NCBI RefSeq assembly: GCF_052857255.1
Contig: NW_027526506.1
Location: 434,001-498,000, forward strand
From: Amblyomma americanum
Taxonomy: Eukaryota; Arthropoda; Arachnida; Ixodida; Ixodidae
Length of the DNA stretch: 64,000 nucleotides
Reading direction: 5' to 3'
The translations under genes and the position numbers were made by a program. The notes beneath the pieces are model-generated. The model was not told the DNA's origin and searched no databases. It saw only the letters and a program-made list of their open reading frames with translations. Shown here in pieces: positions 47,501-61,690 of this stretch; the stretch's first letter is position 1; every line of letters starts with the position of its first letter.

Positions 47501-50500
47501 TTGAGCCAACCGAAGCTCTTCTTTTTCTTTCTGCTCCCACAATTCCCGTCTTTCTTGAGCCAACCGAAGCTCTTCTTTTTCTTTCTGCTCACACATATCC
47601 CGTCTCTCTTGAGCTAACCGAAGCACTTTTTCTTTCTGCTCGCACAATTCCCGTTTTTCTTGAGCCAACCGAAGCTCTTCTTTTTCTTTTCTCGCACAAT
47701 TCCCGTCTTTCTTGCGCCAACCGAAGCTCTTCTTTTTCTTTCTGCTTGCACAATTCTCGTCTCCCTTGAGCCAACCGAAGCTCTTCTTTTTCTTTCTGCT
47801 CGCACAATTCCCGTCTTTTTTGAGCCAACCGAAGTTCTTCTTTTTCTTTCTGCTCACACAATTCCCGTCTTTCTTGAGCCAACCGAAGCTCTTCTTTTTC
47901 TTTCTGCTCGAACAATTGCCGTCTTTCTTGAGCCAACCGAAGCTCCTCTTTTTCTTTCTGCTCGCACAATTGCCGTCTTTCTTGAGTCAACCGAAGCTCT
48001 TCTTTTTCTTTCTGCTCGCAAAATTCCCGTCTTTCTTGAGCCAACCGAAGCTCTTCTTTTTCTTTCTGCTCCCACAATTCCCGTCTTTCTTGAGCCAACC
48101 GAAGCTCTTCTTTTTCTTTCTGCTCGCAGAAATGCAGTTTTTCTTGAGCAAACCGAAGCTCTTCTTTTTCTTTCTGCTCGCACAATTCCCGTCTTTATTG
48201 AGCCAACCGCAGCTCTTCTTTTTCTTTCTGCTCGCACAATTCCCGTCTTTTTTGAGCCAACCGAAGCTCTTCTTTTTCTTTCTGCTCCCACAATTCCCGT
48301 CTTTCTTGAGCCAACCGAAGCTCTTCTTTTTCTTTCTGCTCACACATATCCCGTCTTTCTTGATCTAACCGAAGCTCTTTTTCTTTCTGCTCGCGCAATT
48401 CTCGTCTTCCTTGAGCCAACCGAAGCTCTTCTTTTTCTTTTCTCGCACAATTCCCGTCTTTCTTGAGCCAACCGAAGCTATTTTTTTTCGTTCTGCTCGC
48501 ACAATTCTCGTCTCTCTTGAGCCAACCGAAGCTCTTCTTTTTCTTTCTGCTCGCACAATTCCCGTCTTTTTTGAGCCAACCGAAGTTCTTCTTTTTCTTT
48601 CTGCTCAAACAATCCCCGTCTTTCTTGAGCCAACCGAAGCTCTTCTTTTTCTTTATGCTCGCCCAATTCTCGTCTTTCTTGAGCCAATCTAAGCTCTTCT
48701 TTTTCTTTGTGCTCGCACAATTCCCGTCTTTCTTGAGCCAACCGAAGCTCTTCTTTTTCTTTCTACTGGCACTATTAACGTCTTGAGCGAATTAAAGCTC
48801 TTCTTTTTCTTTCTGCTCGCACAATTGCCGTCTTTTTTGAGCCAACCGAAGCTCTTCTTTTTCTTTCTGCTCGCACAATTCCCGTCTTTCTTGAGCCAAC
48901 GGAAGCTCTTCTTTTTCTTTCTGCTCGCACAATTCCCGTCTTTCTCGAGCCAACCGAAGCTCTTCTTTTTCTTTCTGCTCCCACAATTGCCGTCTTTCTT
49001 GAGGCAATCGAAGCTCTTCTTTTTCTTTCTGCTCGGACAATTCCCGTCTTTTTTGAGCCAATCGATGCTCTTCTTTTTCTTTCTGCTCGCAACCTCCCGT
49101 CTTTCTTGAGCCGACCGAAGCTCTTTTTTTTCTTTCTGCTCGCACAATTCCCGTCTTTATTGAGCCAACTGCAGCTCTTCTTTTTCTTTCTGCTCGCACA
49201 ATTCCCGTCTTTTTTGAGGCAACCGAAGCCTTTCATTTTCTTTCTGCTCGCAAAATTCCCGTCTTTCTTGAGCCACCCGAAGCTCTTCTTTTTCTTTCTG
49301 CTCAAACAATTCCCATCTTTCTTGAGCCAACCGCAGCTCTTCTTTTTCTTTCTGCTCGCACAATTCCCGTCTTTTTTGAGCCAACTGAAGCCTTTCTTTT
49401 TCTTTCTGCTCGCACCATTCCCGTCTTTTTTTTGAGACAACCGAAGCTCTACTTTTTCTTTCTGCTCACACATATCCCGTCTTTCTTGTTCTAACCGAAG
49501 CTCTTTTTCTTTCTGCTCGCACAATTCTCGTCTTTCTTGAGCCAACCGAAGCTCTTCTTTTTCTTTTCTCGCACAATTCCCGTCTTTCTTGAGCCAACCG
49601 AAGCTCTTTTTTTTCTTTCTGCTCGCACAATTCTCGTCTCTCTTGAGCCAACCGAAGCTCTTCTTTTTCTTTCTGCTCGCACAATTCCCGTCTTTTTTGT
49701 GCCAACCGAAGCTCTTCTTTTTCTTTCTGCTCGCAAAATTCCCGTCTTTCTTGAGTCAGCCGAAGCTCTTCCTTTTCTTTCTGCTCGCACAATTCCCGTC
49801 TTTCTTGAGCCAACCGAAGCACTTCTTTTTCTTTCTGTTCGCACAATTCCCTTCTTTCTTGAGCCAACCGAAGCTCTTCTTTTTCTTTCTGCTCGCACAT
49901 TTCTCGTCGTTTTGGAGCCAACCGAAGCTCTTTTTTTTCTTTCTGCTCGCACAATTCCCGTCTTTATTGAGCCAACTGCAGCTCTTCTTTTTCTTTCTGC
50001 TCGCACAATTCCCGTCTTTTTTGAGGCAACCGAAGCCTTTCATTTTCTTTCTGCTCGCAAAATTCCCGTCTTTCTTGAGCCACCCGAAGCTCTTCTTTTT
50101 CTTTCTGCTCAAACAATTCCCATCTTTCTTGAGCCAACCGCAGCTCTTCTTTTTCTTTCTGCTCGCACAATTCCCGTCTTGTTTGAGCCAACTGAAGCCT
50201 TTCTTTTTCTTTCTGCTCGCACCATTCCCGTCTTTTTTTTGAGACAACCGAAGCTCTACTTTTTCTTTCTGCTCACACATATCCCGTCTTTCTTGTTCTA
50301 ACCGAAGCTCTTTTTCTTTCTGCTCGCACAATTCTCGTCTTTCTTGAGCCAACCGAAGCTCTTCTTTTTCTTTTCTCGCACAATTCCCGTCTTTCTTGAG
50401 CCAACCGAAGCTCTTTTTTTTCTTTCTGCTCGCACAATTCTCGTCTCTCTTGAGCCAACCGAAGCTCTTCTTTTTCTTTCTGCTCGCACAATTCCCGTCT

Positions 50501-53500
50501 TTTTTGAGCCAACCGAAGCTCTTCTTTTTCTTTCTGCTCGCAAAATTCCCGTCTTTCTTGAGTCAGCCGAAGCTCTTCCTTTTCTTTCTGCTCGCACAAT
50601 TCCCGTCTTTCTTGAGCCAACCGAAGCACTTCTTTTTCTTTCTGTTCGCACAATTCCCTTCTTTCTTGAGCCAACCGAAGCTCTTCTTTTTCTTTCTGCT
50701 CGCACATTTCTCGTCGTTTTGGAGCCAACCGAAGCTCTTCTTTTTCTTTCTGCTCGCAGAATTCCCGTCTCTCTTAAGCCAACCGAAGCTCTTCTTTTTC
50801 TTTCTGCTCGCACAATTCCCGTCTTTTTTGAGGCAACCGAAGCCTTTCAATTTCTATCTGCTCGCACAATTCCCGTCTTTTTTGAGCCAACCGAAGCTCT
50901 TCTTTTTCTTTCTGCTCGCAAAATTCCCGTCTTTCTTGAGCCACCCGAAGCTCTTCTTTTTCTTTCTGCTCAAACAATTCCCGTCTTTCTTGAGCCAACC
51001 GCAGCTCTTCTTTTTCTTTCTGCTCGCACAATTCCCGTCTTTTTTGAGCCAACCGAAGCTCTTCTTTTTCTTTCTGCTCCCACAATTCCCGTCTTTCTTG
51101 AGCCAACCGAAGCTCTTCTTTTTCTTTCTGCTCACACATATCCCGTCTCTCTTGAGCTAACCGAAGCACTTTTTCTTTCTGCTCGCACAATTCCCGTTTT
51201 TCTTGAGCCAACCGAAGCTCTTCTTTTTCTTTTCTCGCACAATTCCCGTCTTTCTTGCGCCAACCGAAGCTCTTCTTTTTCTTTCTGCTTGCACAATTCT
51301 CGTCTCCCTTGAGCCAACCGAAGCTCTTCTTTTTCTTTCTGCTCGCACAATTCCCGTCTTTTTTGAGCCAACCGAAGTTCTTCTTTTTCTTTCTGCTCAC
51401 ACAATTCCCGTCTTTCTTGAGCCAACCGAAGCCCTTCTTTTTCTTTCTGCTCGAACAATTGCCGTCTTTCTTGAGCCAACCGAAGCTCCTCTTTTTCTTT
51501 CTGCTCGCACAATTGCCGTCTTTCTTGAGTCAACCGAAGCTCTTCTTTTTCTTTCTGCTCGCAAAATTCCCGTCTTTCTTGAGCCAACCGAAGCTCTTCT
51601 TTTTCTTTCTGCTCCCACAATTCCCGTCTTTCTTGAGCCAACCGAAGCTCTCCTTTTTCTTTCTGCTCGCAGAAATGCAGTTTTTCTTGAGCAAACCGAA
51701 GCTCTTCTTTTTCTTTCTGCTCGCACAATTCCCGTCTTTATTGAGCCAACCGCAGCTCTTCTTTTTCTTTCTGCTCGCACAATTCCCGTCTTTTTTGAGC
51801 CAACCGAAGCTCTTCTTTTTCTTTCTGCTCCCACAATTCCCGTCTTTCTTGAGCCAACCGAAGCTCTTCTTTTTCTTTCTGCTCACACATATCCCGTCTT
51901 TCTTGATCTAACCGAAGCTCTTTTTCTTTCTGCTCGCGCAATTCTCGTCTTTCTTGAGCCAACCGAAGCTCTTCTTTTTCTTTTCTCGCACAATTCCCGT
52001 CTTTCTTGAGCCAACCGAAGCTCTTTTTTTTTCGTTCTGCTCGCACAATTCTCGTCTCTCTTGAGCCAACCGAAGCTCTTCTTTTTCTTTCTGCTCGCAC
52101 AATTCCCGTCTTTTTTGAGCCAACCGAAGTTCTTCTTTTTCTTTCTGCTCAAACAATCCCCGTCTTTCTTGAGCCAACCGAAGCTCTTCTTTTTCTTTAT
52201 GCTCGCCCAATTCTCGTCTTTCTTGAGCCAATCTAAGCTCTTCTTTTTCTTTGTGCTCGCACAATTCCCGTCTTTCTTGAGCCAACCGAAGCTCTTCTTT
52301 TTCTTTCTACTGGCACTATTAATGTCTTGAGCGAATTAAAGCTCTTTTTCTTCCTGCTCGCACAATTCCCGTCTTTCATGAGCCAACCGAAGCTCTTCTT
52401 TTTGTTTCTGCTCGCACAATTCCCGTCTCTTTTAAGCCAGCCGAAGCTCTTCTTTTATTTTCTGCTCGCACAATTCCCGTCTTTCTTGAGTCAACCGAAG
52501 CTCTTCTTTTTCTTTCTGCTCTTACAATTCCCGTCTTTCTTGAGCCAACCGAAGCTCTTCTTTTTCTTTCTGCTCGCACAATACCCCTCTTTCATGAGCC
52601 AACCGAAGCTTCTCTTTTTCTTTCTGCTCGCACAATTCCCGCCTTTCTTGAGCTAACCGAAGCTCTTCTTTTTCTTTCTGCTCACACATATCCCGTCTTT
52701 CTTGAGCTAACCGAAGCACTTTTTCTTTCTGCTCGCACAATTCCCGTTTTTCTTGAGCCAACCGAAGCTCTTCTTTTTCTTTTCTCGCACAATTCCCGTC
52801 TTTCTTGCGCCAACCGAAGCTCTCCTTTTTCGTTCTGCTTGCACAATTCTCGTCTCCCTTGAGCCAACCGAAGCTCTTCTATTTCTTTCTGCTCGCACAA
52901 TTCCCGTCTTTTTTGAGCCAACCGAAGTTCTTCTTTTTCTTTCTGCTCACACAATTCCCGTCTTTCTTGAGCCAACCGAAGCTCTTCTTTTTCTTTCTGC
53001 TCGAACAATTGCCGTCTTTCTTGAGCCAACCGAAGCTCCTCTTTTTCTTTCTGCTCGCACAATTGCCGTCTTTCTTGAGTCAACCGAAGCTCTTCTTTTT
53101 CTTTCTGCTTGCAAAATTCCCGTCTTTCTTGAGCCAACCGAAGCTCTTCTTTTTCTTTCTGCTCCCACAATTCCCGTCTTTCTTGAGCCAACCGAAGCTC
53201 TTCTTTTTCTTTCTGATCGCAGAAATGCAGTTTTTCTTGAGCAAACCGAAGCTCTTCTTTTTCTTTCTGCTCGCACAATTCCCGTCTTTATTGAGCCAAC
53301 CGCAGCTCTTCTTTTTCTTTCTGGTCGTACAATTCCCGTCTTTCTTGAGCCAGACGAAGCTCTTCTTTTTCTTTTCTCGCACAATTCCCGTCTTTTTTAA
53401 GCCAACCGAAGCTCATCCTTTTCTTTCTGCTCGCACAATTCACGTCTTTGTTGAGCCAACCGAAGCCTTTCTTTTTCTTTCTGTTCGCACAATTTCCGTC

Positions 53501-53540
53501 TTTTTTGAGCCAACCGAAGCTCTTCTTTTTCTTTCTGCTC
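44590..53540. repeat. Segmental duplication R, copy 1 (about 8.96 kb)
   Basis: This segment recurs directly downstream. The offset is 8,960 to 8,961 up to about 50,000 and 8,154 beyond it. The difference of 807 bp is a local duplication (about 49,490 and 50,297) present only in this copy. A further internal repeat links 46,754 to 48,735 with 50,298 to 52,278 (offset 3,543/3,544). Confidence 0.85.
49466..51095. repeat. Tandem duplication with 807-bp offset
   Basis: About 49,466 to 50,290 and 50,273 to 51,095 are close copies for their first 450 bp or so (offset 807). The pattern AAGCTCTACTTTTTC then CTTGTTCTAACC begins each. After that the second copy carries CAGAATTCCCGTCTCTC units that the first lacks. 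Confidence 0.7.
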
Positions 53541-56500
53541 GCACAATTCTCGTCTCTCTTGAGCCAACCGAAGCTCTTCTTTTTCTTTCTGCTCGCACAA
53601 TTCCCGTCTTTTTTGAGCCAACCGAAGTTCTTCTTTTTCTTTCTGCTCAAACAATTCCCGTCTTTCTTGAGCCAACCGAAGCTCTTCTTTTTCTTTATGC
53701 TCGCCCAATTCTCGTCTTTCTTGAGCCAATCTAAGCTCTTCTTTTTCTTTGTGCTCGCACAATTCCCGTCTTTCTTGAGCCAACCGAAGCTCTTCTTTTT
53801 CTTTCTACTGGCACTATTAACGTCTTGAGCGAAATAAAGCTCTTCTTTTTCTTCCTGCTGGCACAATTCCCGTCTTTCATGAGCCAACCGAAGCTCTTCT
53901 TTTTGTTTCTGCTCGCACAATTCCCGTCTCTTTTAAGCCAACCGAAGCTCTTCTTTTATTTTCTGCTCGCACAATTCCCGTCTTTCTTGAGCCAACCGAA
54001 GCTCTTCTTTTTCTTTCTGCTCTTACAATTCCCGTCTTTCTTGAGCCAACCGAAGCTCTTCTTTTTCTTTCTGCTCGCACAATTCCCCTCTTTCATGAGC
54101 CAACCGAAGCTTCTCTTTTTCTTTCTGCTCGCACAATTCCCGCCTTTCTTGAGCTAACCGAAGCTCTTCTTTTTCTTTCTGCTCACACATATCCCGTCTT
54201 TCTTGAGCTAACCGAAGCTCTTTTTCTTTCTGCTCGCACAATTCCCGTTTTTCTTGAGCCAGCCGAAGCTCTTCTTTTTCTTTTCTCGCACAATTCCCGT
54301 CTTTCTTGCGCCAACCGAAGCTCTTTTTTTTCTTTCTGCTTGCACAATTCTCGTCTCCCATGAGCCAACCGAAGCTCTTCTTTTTCTTTCTGCTCGCACA
54401 ATTCCCGTCTTTTTTGAGCCAACCGAAGTTCTTCTTTTTCTTTCTGCTCACACAATTCCCGTCTTTCTTGAGCCAACCGAAGCTCTTCTTTTTCTTTCTG
54501 CTCGAACAATTGCCGTCTTTCCTGAGCCAACCGAAGCTCCTCTTTTTCTTTCTGCTCGCACAATTGCCGCCTTTCTTGAGTCAACCGAAGCTCTTCTTTT
54601 TCTTTCTGCTCGCAAAATTCCCGTCTTCCTTGAGCCAACCGAAGCTCTTCTTTTTCTTTCTTCTCCCACAATTCCCGTCTTTCTTGAGCCAACCGAAGCT
54701 CTTCTTTTTCTTTCTGCTCGCAGAAATGCAGTTTTTCTTGAGCAAACCGAAGCTCTTCTTTTTCTTTCTGCTCGCACAATTCCCGCCTTTATTGAGCCAA
54801 CCGCAGCTCTTCTTTTTCTTTCTGCTCGTACAATTCCCGTCTTTCTTGACCCAGCCGAAGCTCTTCTTTTTCTTTTCTCGCACAATTCCCGTCTTTTTTA
54901 AGCCAACCGAAGCTCTTCCTTTTCTTTCTGCTCGCACAATTCACGTCTTTGTTGAGCCAACCAAAGCCTTTCTTTTTCTTTCTGTTCGCACAATTTCCGT
55001 CTTTTTTGAGCCAACCGAAGCTCTTCTTTTTCTTTCTGCTCGCACAATTCCCGTCTTTCTTGAGCCAACGGAAGCTCTTCTTTTTCTTTCTGCTCGCACA
55101 ATTCCCGTCTTTCTCGAGCCAACCGAAGCTCTTCTTTTTCTTTCTGCTCCCACAATTGCCGTCTTTCTTGAGGCAATCGAAGCTCTTCTTTTTCTTTCTG
55201 CTCGGACAATTCCCGTCTTTTTTGAGCCAATCGATGCTCTTCTTTTTCTTTCTGCTCGCACAACTCCCGCCTTTCTTGAGCCGACCGAAGCTCTTTTTTT
55301 TCTTTCTGCTCGCACAATTCCCGTCTTTATTGAGCCAACTGCAGCTCTTCTTTTTCTTTCTGCTCGCACAATTCCCGTCTTTTTTGAGGCAACCGAAGCC
55401 TTTCATTTTCTTTCTGCTCGCACAATTCCCGTCTTTTTTGAGCCAACCGAAGCTCTTCTTTTTCTTTCTGCTCGCAAAATTCCCGTCTTTCTTGAGCCAC
55501 CCGAAGCTCTTCTTTTTCTTTCTGCTCAAACAATTCCCATCTTTCTTGAGCCAACCGCAGCTCTTCTTTTTCTTTCTGCTCGCACAATTCCCGTCTTTTT
55601 TGAGCCAACTGAAGCCTTTCTTTTTCTTTCTGCTCGCACCATTCCCGTCTTTTTTTTGAGACAACCGAAGCTCTACTTTTTCTTTCTGCTCACACATATC
55701 CCGTCTTTCTTGTTCTAACCGAAGCTCTTTTTCTTTCTGCTCGCACAATTCTCGTCTTTCTTGAGCCAACCGAAGCTCTTCTTTTTCTTTTCTCGCACAA
55801 TTCCCGTCTTTCTTGAGCCAACCGAAGCTCTTTTTTTTCTTTCTGCTCGCACAATTCTCGTCTCTCTTGAGCCAACCGAAGCTCTTCTTTTTCTTTCTGC
55901 TCGCACAATTCCCGTCTTTTTTGAGCCAACCGAAGCTCTTCTTTTTCTTTCTGCTCGCAAAATTCCCGTCTTTCTTGAGCCAGCCGAAGCTCTTCCTTTT
56001 CTTTCTGCTCGCACAATTCCCGTCTTTCTTGAGCCAACCGAAGCACTTCTTTTTCTTTCTGTTCGCACAATTCCCTTCTTTCTTGAGCCAACCGAAGCTC
56101 TTCTTTTTCTTTCTGCTCGCACATTTCTCGTCGTTTTGGAGCCAAACGAAGCTCTTCTTTTTCTTTCTGCTCGCAGAATTCCCGTCTCTCTTAAGCCAAC
56201 CGAAGCTCTTCTTTTTCTTTCTGCTCGCACAATTCCCGTCTTTTTTGAGGCAACCGAAGCCTTTCAATTTCTATCTGCTCGCACAATTCCCGTCTTTTTT
56301 GAGCCAACCGAAGCTCTTCTTTTTCTTTCTGCTCGCAAAATTCCCGTCTTTCTTGAGCCACCCGAAGCTCTTCTTTTTCTTTCTGCTCAAACAATTCCCG
56401 TCTTTCTTGAGCCAACCGCAGCTCTTCTTTTTCTTTCTGCTCGCACAATTCCCGTCTTTTTTGAGCCAACCGAAGCTCTTCTTTTTCTTTCTGCTCCCAC

Positions 56501-59500
56501 AATTCCCGTCTTTCTTGAGCCAACCGAAGCTCTTCTTTTTCTTTCTGCTCACACATATCCCGTCTCTCTTGAGCTAACCGAAGCACTTTTTCTTTCTGCT
56601 CGCACAATTCCCGTTTTTCTTGAGCCAACCGAAGCTCTTCTTTTTCTTTTCTCGCACAATTCCCGTCTTTCTTGCGCCAACCGAAGCTCTTCTTTTTCTT
56701 TCTGCTTGCACAATTCTCGTCTCCCTTGAGCCAACCGAAGCTCTTCTTTTTCTTTCTGCTCGCACAATTCCCGTCTTTTTTGAGCCAACCGAAGTTCTTC
56801 TTTTTCTTTCTGCTCACACAATTCCCGTCTTTCTTGAGCCAACCGAAGCTCTTCTTTTTCTTTCTGCTCGAACAATTGCCGTCTTTCTTGAGCCAACCGA
56901 AGCTCCTCTTTTTCTTTCTGCTCGCACAATTGCCGTCTTTCTTGAGTCAACCGAAGCTCTTCTTTTTCTTTCTGCTCGCAAAATTCCCGTCTTTCTTGAG
57001 CCAACCGAAGCTCTTCTTTTTCTTTCTGCTCCCACAATTCCCGTCTTTCTTGAGCCAACCGAAGCTCTTCTTTTTCTTTCTGCTCGCAGAAATGCAGTTT
57101 TTCTTGAGCAAACCGAAGCTCTTCTTTTTCTTTCTGCTCGCACAATTCCCGTCTTTATTGAGCCAACCGCAGCTCTTCTTTTTCTTTCTGCTCGCACAAT
57201 TCCCGTCTTTTTTGAGCCAACCGAAGCTCTTCTTTTTCTTTCTGCTCCCACAATTCCCGTCTTTCTTGAGCCAACCGAAGCTCTTCTTTTTCTTTCTGCT
57301 CACACATATCCCGTCTTTCTTGATCTAACCGAAGCTCTTTTTCTTTCTGCTCGCGCAATTCTCGTCTTCCTTGAGCCAACCGAAGCTCTTCTTTTTCTTT
57401 TCTCGCACAATTCCCGTCTTTCTTGAGCCAACCGAAGCTATTTTTTTTTCGTTCTGCTCGCACAATTCTCGTCTCTCTTGAGCCAACCGAAGCTCTTCTT
57501 TTTCTTTCTGCTCGCACAATTCCCGTCTTTTTTGAGCCAACCGAAGTTCTTCTTTTTCTTTCTGCTCAAACAATCCCCGCCTTTCTTGAGCCAACCGAAG
57601 CTCTTCTTTTTCTTTATGCTCGCCCAATTCTCGTCTTTCTTGAGCCAATCTAAGCTCTTCTTTTTCTTTGTGCTCGCACAATTCCCGTCTTTCTTGAGCC
57701 AACCGAAGCTCTTCTTTTTCTTTCTACTGGCACTATTAACGTCTTGAGCGAATTAAAGCTCTTCTTTTTCTTTCTGCTCGCACAATTGCCGTCTTTTTTG
57801 AGCCAACCGAAGCTCTTCTTTTTCTTTCTGCTCGCACAATTCCCGTCTTTCTTCAGCCAACGGAAGCTCTTCTTTTTCTTTCTGCTCGCACAATTCCCGT
57901 CTTTCTCGAGCCAACCGAAGCTCTTCTTTTTCTTTCTGCTCCCACAATTGCCGTCTTTCTTGAGGCAATCGAAGCTCTTCTTTTTCTTTCTGCTCGGACA
58001 ATTCCCGTCTTTTTTGAGCCAATCGATGCTCTTCTTTTTCTTTCTGCTCGCAACCTCCCGTCTTTCTTGAGCCGACCGAAGCTCTTTTTTTTCTTTCTGC
58101 TCGCACAATTCCCGTCTTTATTGAGCCAACTGCAGCTCTTCTTTTTCTTTCTGCTCGCACAATTCCCGTCTTTTTTGAGGCAACCGAAGCCTTTCATTTT
58201 CTTTCTGCTCGCAAAATTCCCGTCTTTCTTGAGCCACCCGAAGCTCTTCTTTTTCTTTCTGCTCAAACAATTCCCATCTTTCTTGAGCCAACCGCAGCTC
58301 TTCTTTTTCTTTCTGCTCGCACAATTCCCGTCTTTTTTGAGCCAACTGAAGCCTTTCTTTTTCTTTCTGCTCGCACCATTCCCGTCTTTTTTTTGAGACA
58401 ACCGAAGCTCTACTTTTTCTTTCTGCTCACACATATCCCGTCTTTCTTGTTCTAACCGAAGCTCTTTTTCTTTCTGCTCGCACAATTCTCGTCTTTCTTG
58501 AGCCAACCGAAGCTCTTCTTTTTCTTTTCTCGCACAATTCCCGTCTTTCTTGAGCCAACCGAAGCTCTTTTTTTTCTTTCTGCTCGCACAATTCTCGTCT
58601 CTCTTGAGCCAACCGAAGCTCTTCTTTTTCTTTCTGCTCGCACAATTCCCGTCTTTTTTGAGCCAACCGAAGCTCTTCTTTTTCTTTCTGCTCGCAAAAT
58701 TCCCGTCTTTCTTGAGTCAGCCGAAGCTCTTCCTTTTCTTTCTGCTCGCACAATTCCCGTCTTTCTTGAGCCAACCGAAGCACTTCTTTTTCTTTCTGTT
58801 CGCACAATTCCCTTCTTTCTTGAGCCAACCGAAGCTCTTCTTTTTCTTTCTGCTCGCACATTTCTCGTCGTTTTGGAGCCAACCGAAGCTCTTCTTTTTC
58901 TTTCTGCTCGCAGAATTCCCGTCTCTCTTAAGCCAACCGAAGCTCTTCTTTTTCTTTCTGCTCGCACAATTCCCGTCTTTTTTGAGGCAACCGAAGCCTT
59001 TCAATTTCTATCTGCTCGCACAATTCCCGTCTTTTTTGAGCCAACCGAAGCTCTTCTTTTTCTTTCTGCTCGCAAAATTCCCGTCTTTCTTGAGCCACCC
59101 GAAGCTCTTCTTTTTCTTTCTGCTCAAACAATTCCCGTCTTTCTTGAGCCAACCGCAGCTCTTCTTTTTCTTTCTGCTCGCACAATTCCCGTCTTTTTTG
59201 AGCCAACCGAAGCTCTTCTTTTTCTTTCTGCTCCCACAATTCCCGTCTTTCTTGAGCCAACCGAAGCTCTTCTTTTTCTTTCTGCTCACACATATCCCGT
59301 CTCTCTTGAGCTAACCGAAGCACTTTTTCTTTCTGCTCGCACAATTCCCGTTTTTCTTGAGCCAACCGAAGCTCTTCTTTTTCTTTTCTCGCACAATTCC
59401 CGTCTTTCTTGCGCCAACCGAAGCTCTTCTTTTTCTTTCTGCTTGCACAATTCTCGTCTCCCTTGAGCCAACCGAAGCTCTTCTTTTTCTTTCTGCTCGC

Positions 59501-61690
59501 ACAATTCCCGTCTTTTTTGAGCCAACCGAAGTTCTTCTTTTTCTTTCTGCTCACACAATTCCCGTCTTTCTTGAGCCAACCGAAGCCCTTCTTTTTCTTT
59601 CTGCTCGAACAATTGCCGTCTTTCTTGAGCCAACCGAAGCTCCTCTTTTTCTTTCTGCTCGCACAATTGCCGTCTTTCTTGAGTCAACCGAAGCTCTTCT
59701 TTTTCTTTCTGCTCGCAAAATTCCCGTCTTTCTTGAGCCAACCGAAGCTCTTCTTTTTCTTTCTGCTCCCACAATTCCCGTCTTTCTTGAGCCAACCGAA
59801 GCTCTTCTTTTTCTTTCTGCTCGCAGAAATGCAGTTTTTCTTGAGCAAACCGAAGCTCTTCTTTTTCTTTCTGCTCGCACAATTCCCGTCTTTATTGAGC
59901 CAACCGCAGCTCTTCTTTTTCTTTCTGCTCGCACAATTCCCGTCTTTTTTGAGCCAACCGAAGCTCTTCTTTTTCTTTCTGCTCCCACAATTCCCGTCTT
60001 TCTTGAGCCAACCGAAGCTCTTCTTTTTCTTTCTGCTCACACATATCCCGTCTTTCTTGATCTAACCGAAGCTCTTTTTCTTTCTGCTCGCGCAATTCTC
60101 GTCTTTCTTGAGCCAACCGAAGCTCTTCTTTTTCTTTTCTCGCACAATTCCCGTCTTTCTTGAGCCAACCGAAGCTCTTTTTTTTTCGTTCTGCTCGCAC
60201 AATTCTCGTCTCTCTTGAGCCAACCGAAGCTCTTCTTTTTCTTTCTGCTCGCACAATTCCCTTCTTTTTTGAGCCAACCGAAGTTCTTCTTTTTCTTTCT
60301 GCTCAAACAATCCCCGTCTTTCTTGAGCCAACCGAAGCTCTTCTTTTTCTTTATGCTCGCCCAATTCTCGTCTTTCTTGAGCCAATCTAAGCTCTTCTTT
60401 TTCTTTGTGCTCGCACAATTCCCGTCTTTCTTGAGCCAACCGAAGCTCTTCTTTTTCTTTCTACTGGCACTATTAACGTCTTGAGCGAATTAAAGCTCTT
60501 TTTCTTCCTGCTCGCACAATTCCCGTCTTTCATGAGCCAACCGAAGCTCTTCTTTTTGTTTCTGCTCGCACAATTCCCGTCTCTTTTAAGCCAGCCGAAG
60601 CTCTTCTTTTATTTTCTGCTCGCACAATTCCCGTCTTTCTTGAGTCAACCGAAGCTCTTCTTTTTCTTTCTGCTCTTACAATTCCCGTCTTTCTTGAGCC
60701 AACCGAAGCTCTTCTTTTTCTTTCTGCTCGCACAATACCCCTCTTTCATGAGCCAACCGAAGCTTCTCTTTTTCTTTCTGCTCGCACAATTCCCGCCTTT
60801 CTTGAGCTAACCGAAGCTCTTCTTTTTCTTTCTGCTCACACATATCCCGTCTTTCTTGAGCTAACCGAAGCACTTTTTCTTTCTGCTCGCACAATTCCCG
60901 TTTTTCTTGAGCCAACCGAAGCTCTTCTTTTTCTTTTCTCGCACAATTCCCGTCTTTCTTGCGCCAACCGAAGCACTTCTTTTTCGTTCTGCTTGCACAA
61001 TTCTCGTCTCTCTTGAGCCAACCGAAGCTCTTCTATTTCTTTCTGCTCGCACAATTCCCGTCTTTTTTGAGCCAACCGAAGTTCTTCTTTTTCTTTCTGC
61101 TCACACAATTCCCGTCTTTCTTGAGCCAACCGAAGCTCTTCTTTTTCTTTCTGCTCGAACAATTGCCGTCTTTCCTGAGCCAACCAAAGCTCCTCTTTTT
61201 CTTTCTGCTCGCACAATTGCCGTCTTTCTTGAGTCAACCGAAGCTCTTCTTTTTCTTTCTGCTTGCAAAATTCCCGTCTTTCTTGAGCCAACCGAAGCTC
61301 TTCTTTTTCTTTCTGCTCCCACAATTCCCGTCTTTCTTGAGCCAACCGAAGCTCTTCTTTTTCTTTCTGATCGCAGAAATGCAGTTTTTCTTGAGCAAAC
61401 CGAAGCTCTTCTTTTTCTTTCTGCTCGCACAATTCCCGTCTTTATTGAGCCAACCGCAGCTCTTCTTTTTCTTTCTGGTCGTACAATTCCCGTCTTTCTT
61501 GAGCCAGACGAAGCTCTTCTTTTTCTTTTCTCGCACAATTCCCGTCTTTTTTAAGCCAACCGAAGCTCATCCTTTTCTTTCTGCTCGCACAATTCACGTC
61601 TTTGTTGAGCCAACCGAAGCCTTTCTTTTTCTTTCTGTTCGCACAATTTCCGTCTTTTTTGAGCCAACCGAAGCTCTTCTTTTTCTTTCT
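53541..61690. repeat. Segmental duplication R, copy 2 (about 8.15 kb)
   Basis: This is the tandem partner of 44,590 to 53,540, lacking its 807-bp internal duplication. Marker units pair as 48,765 with 57,726 and 52,309 with 60,463. Very few base differences are seen by eye, so the duplication is young or actively homogenised. Confidence 0.85.

Noticed and set aside
44590..61690. Assembly artefact as the sole explanation of the large duplications
   Set aside because: Copies differ by unit-scale indels and scattered bases, which argues for real duplicates. I cannot exclude errors without reads, so the check is stated in the findings.
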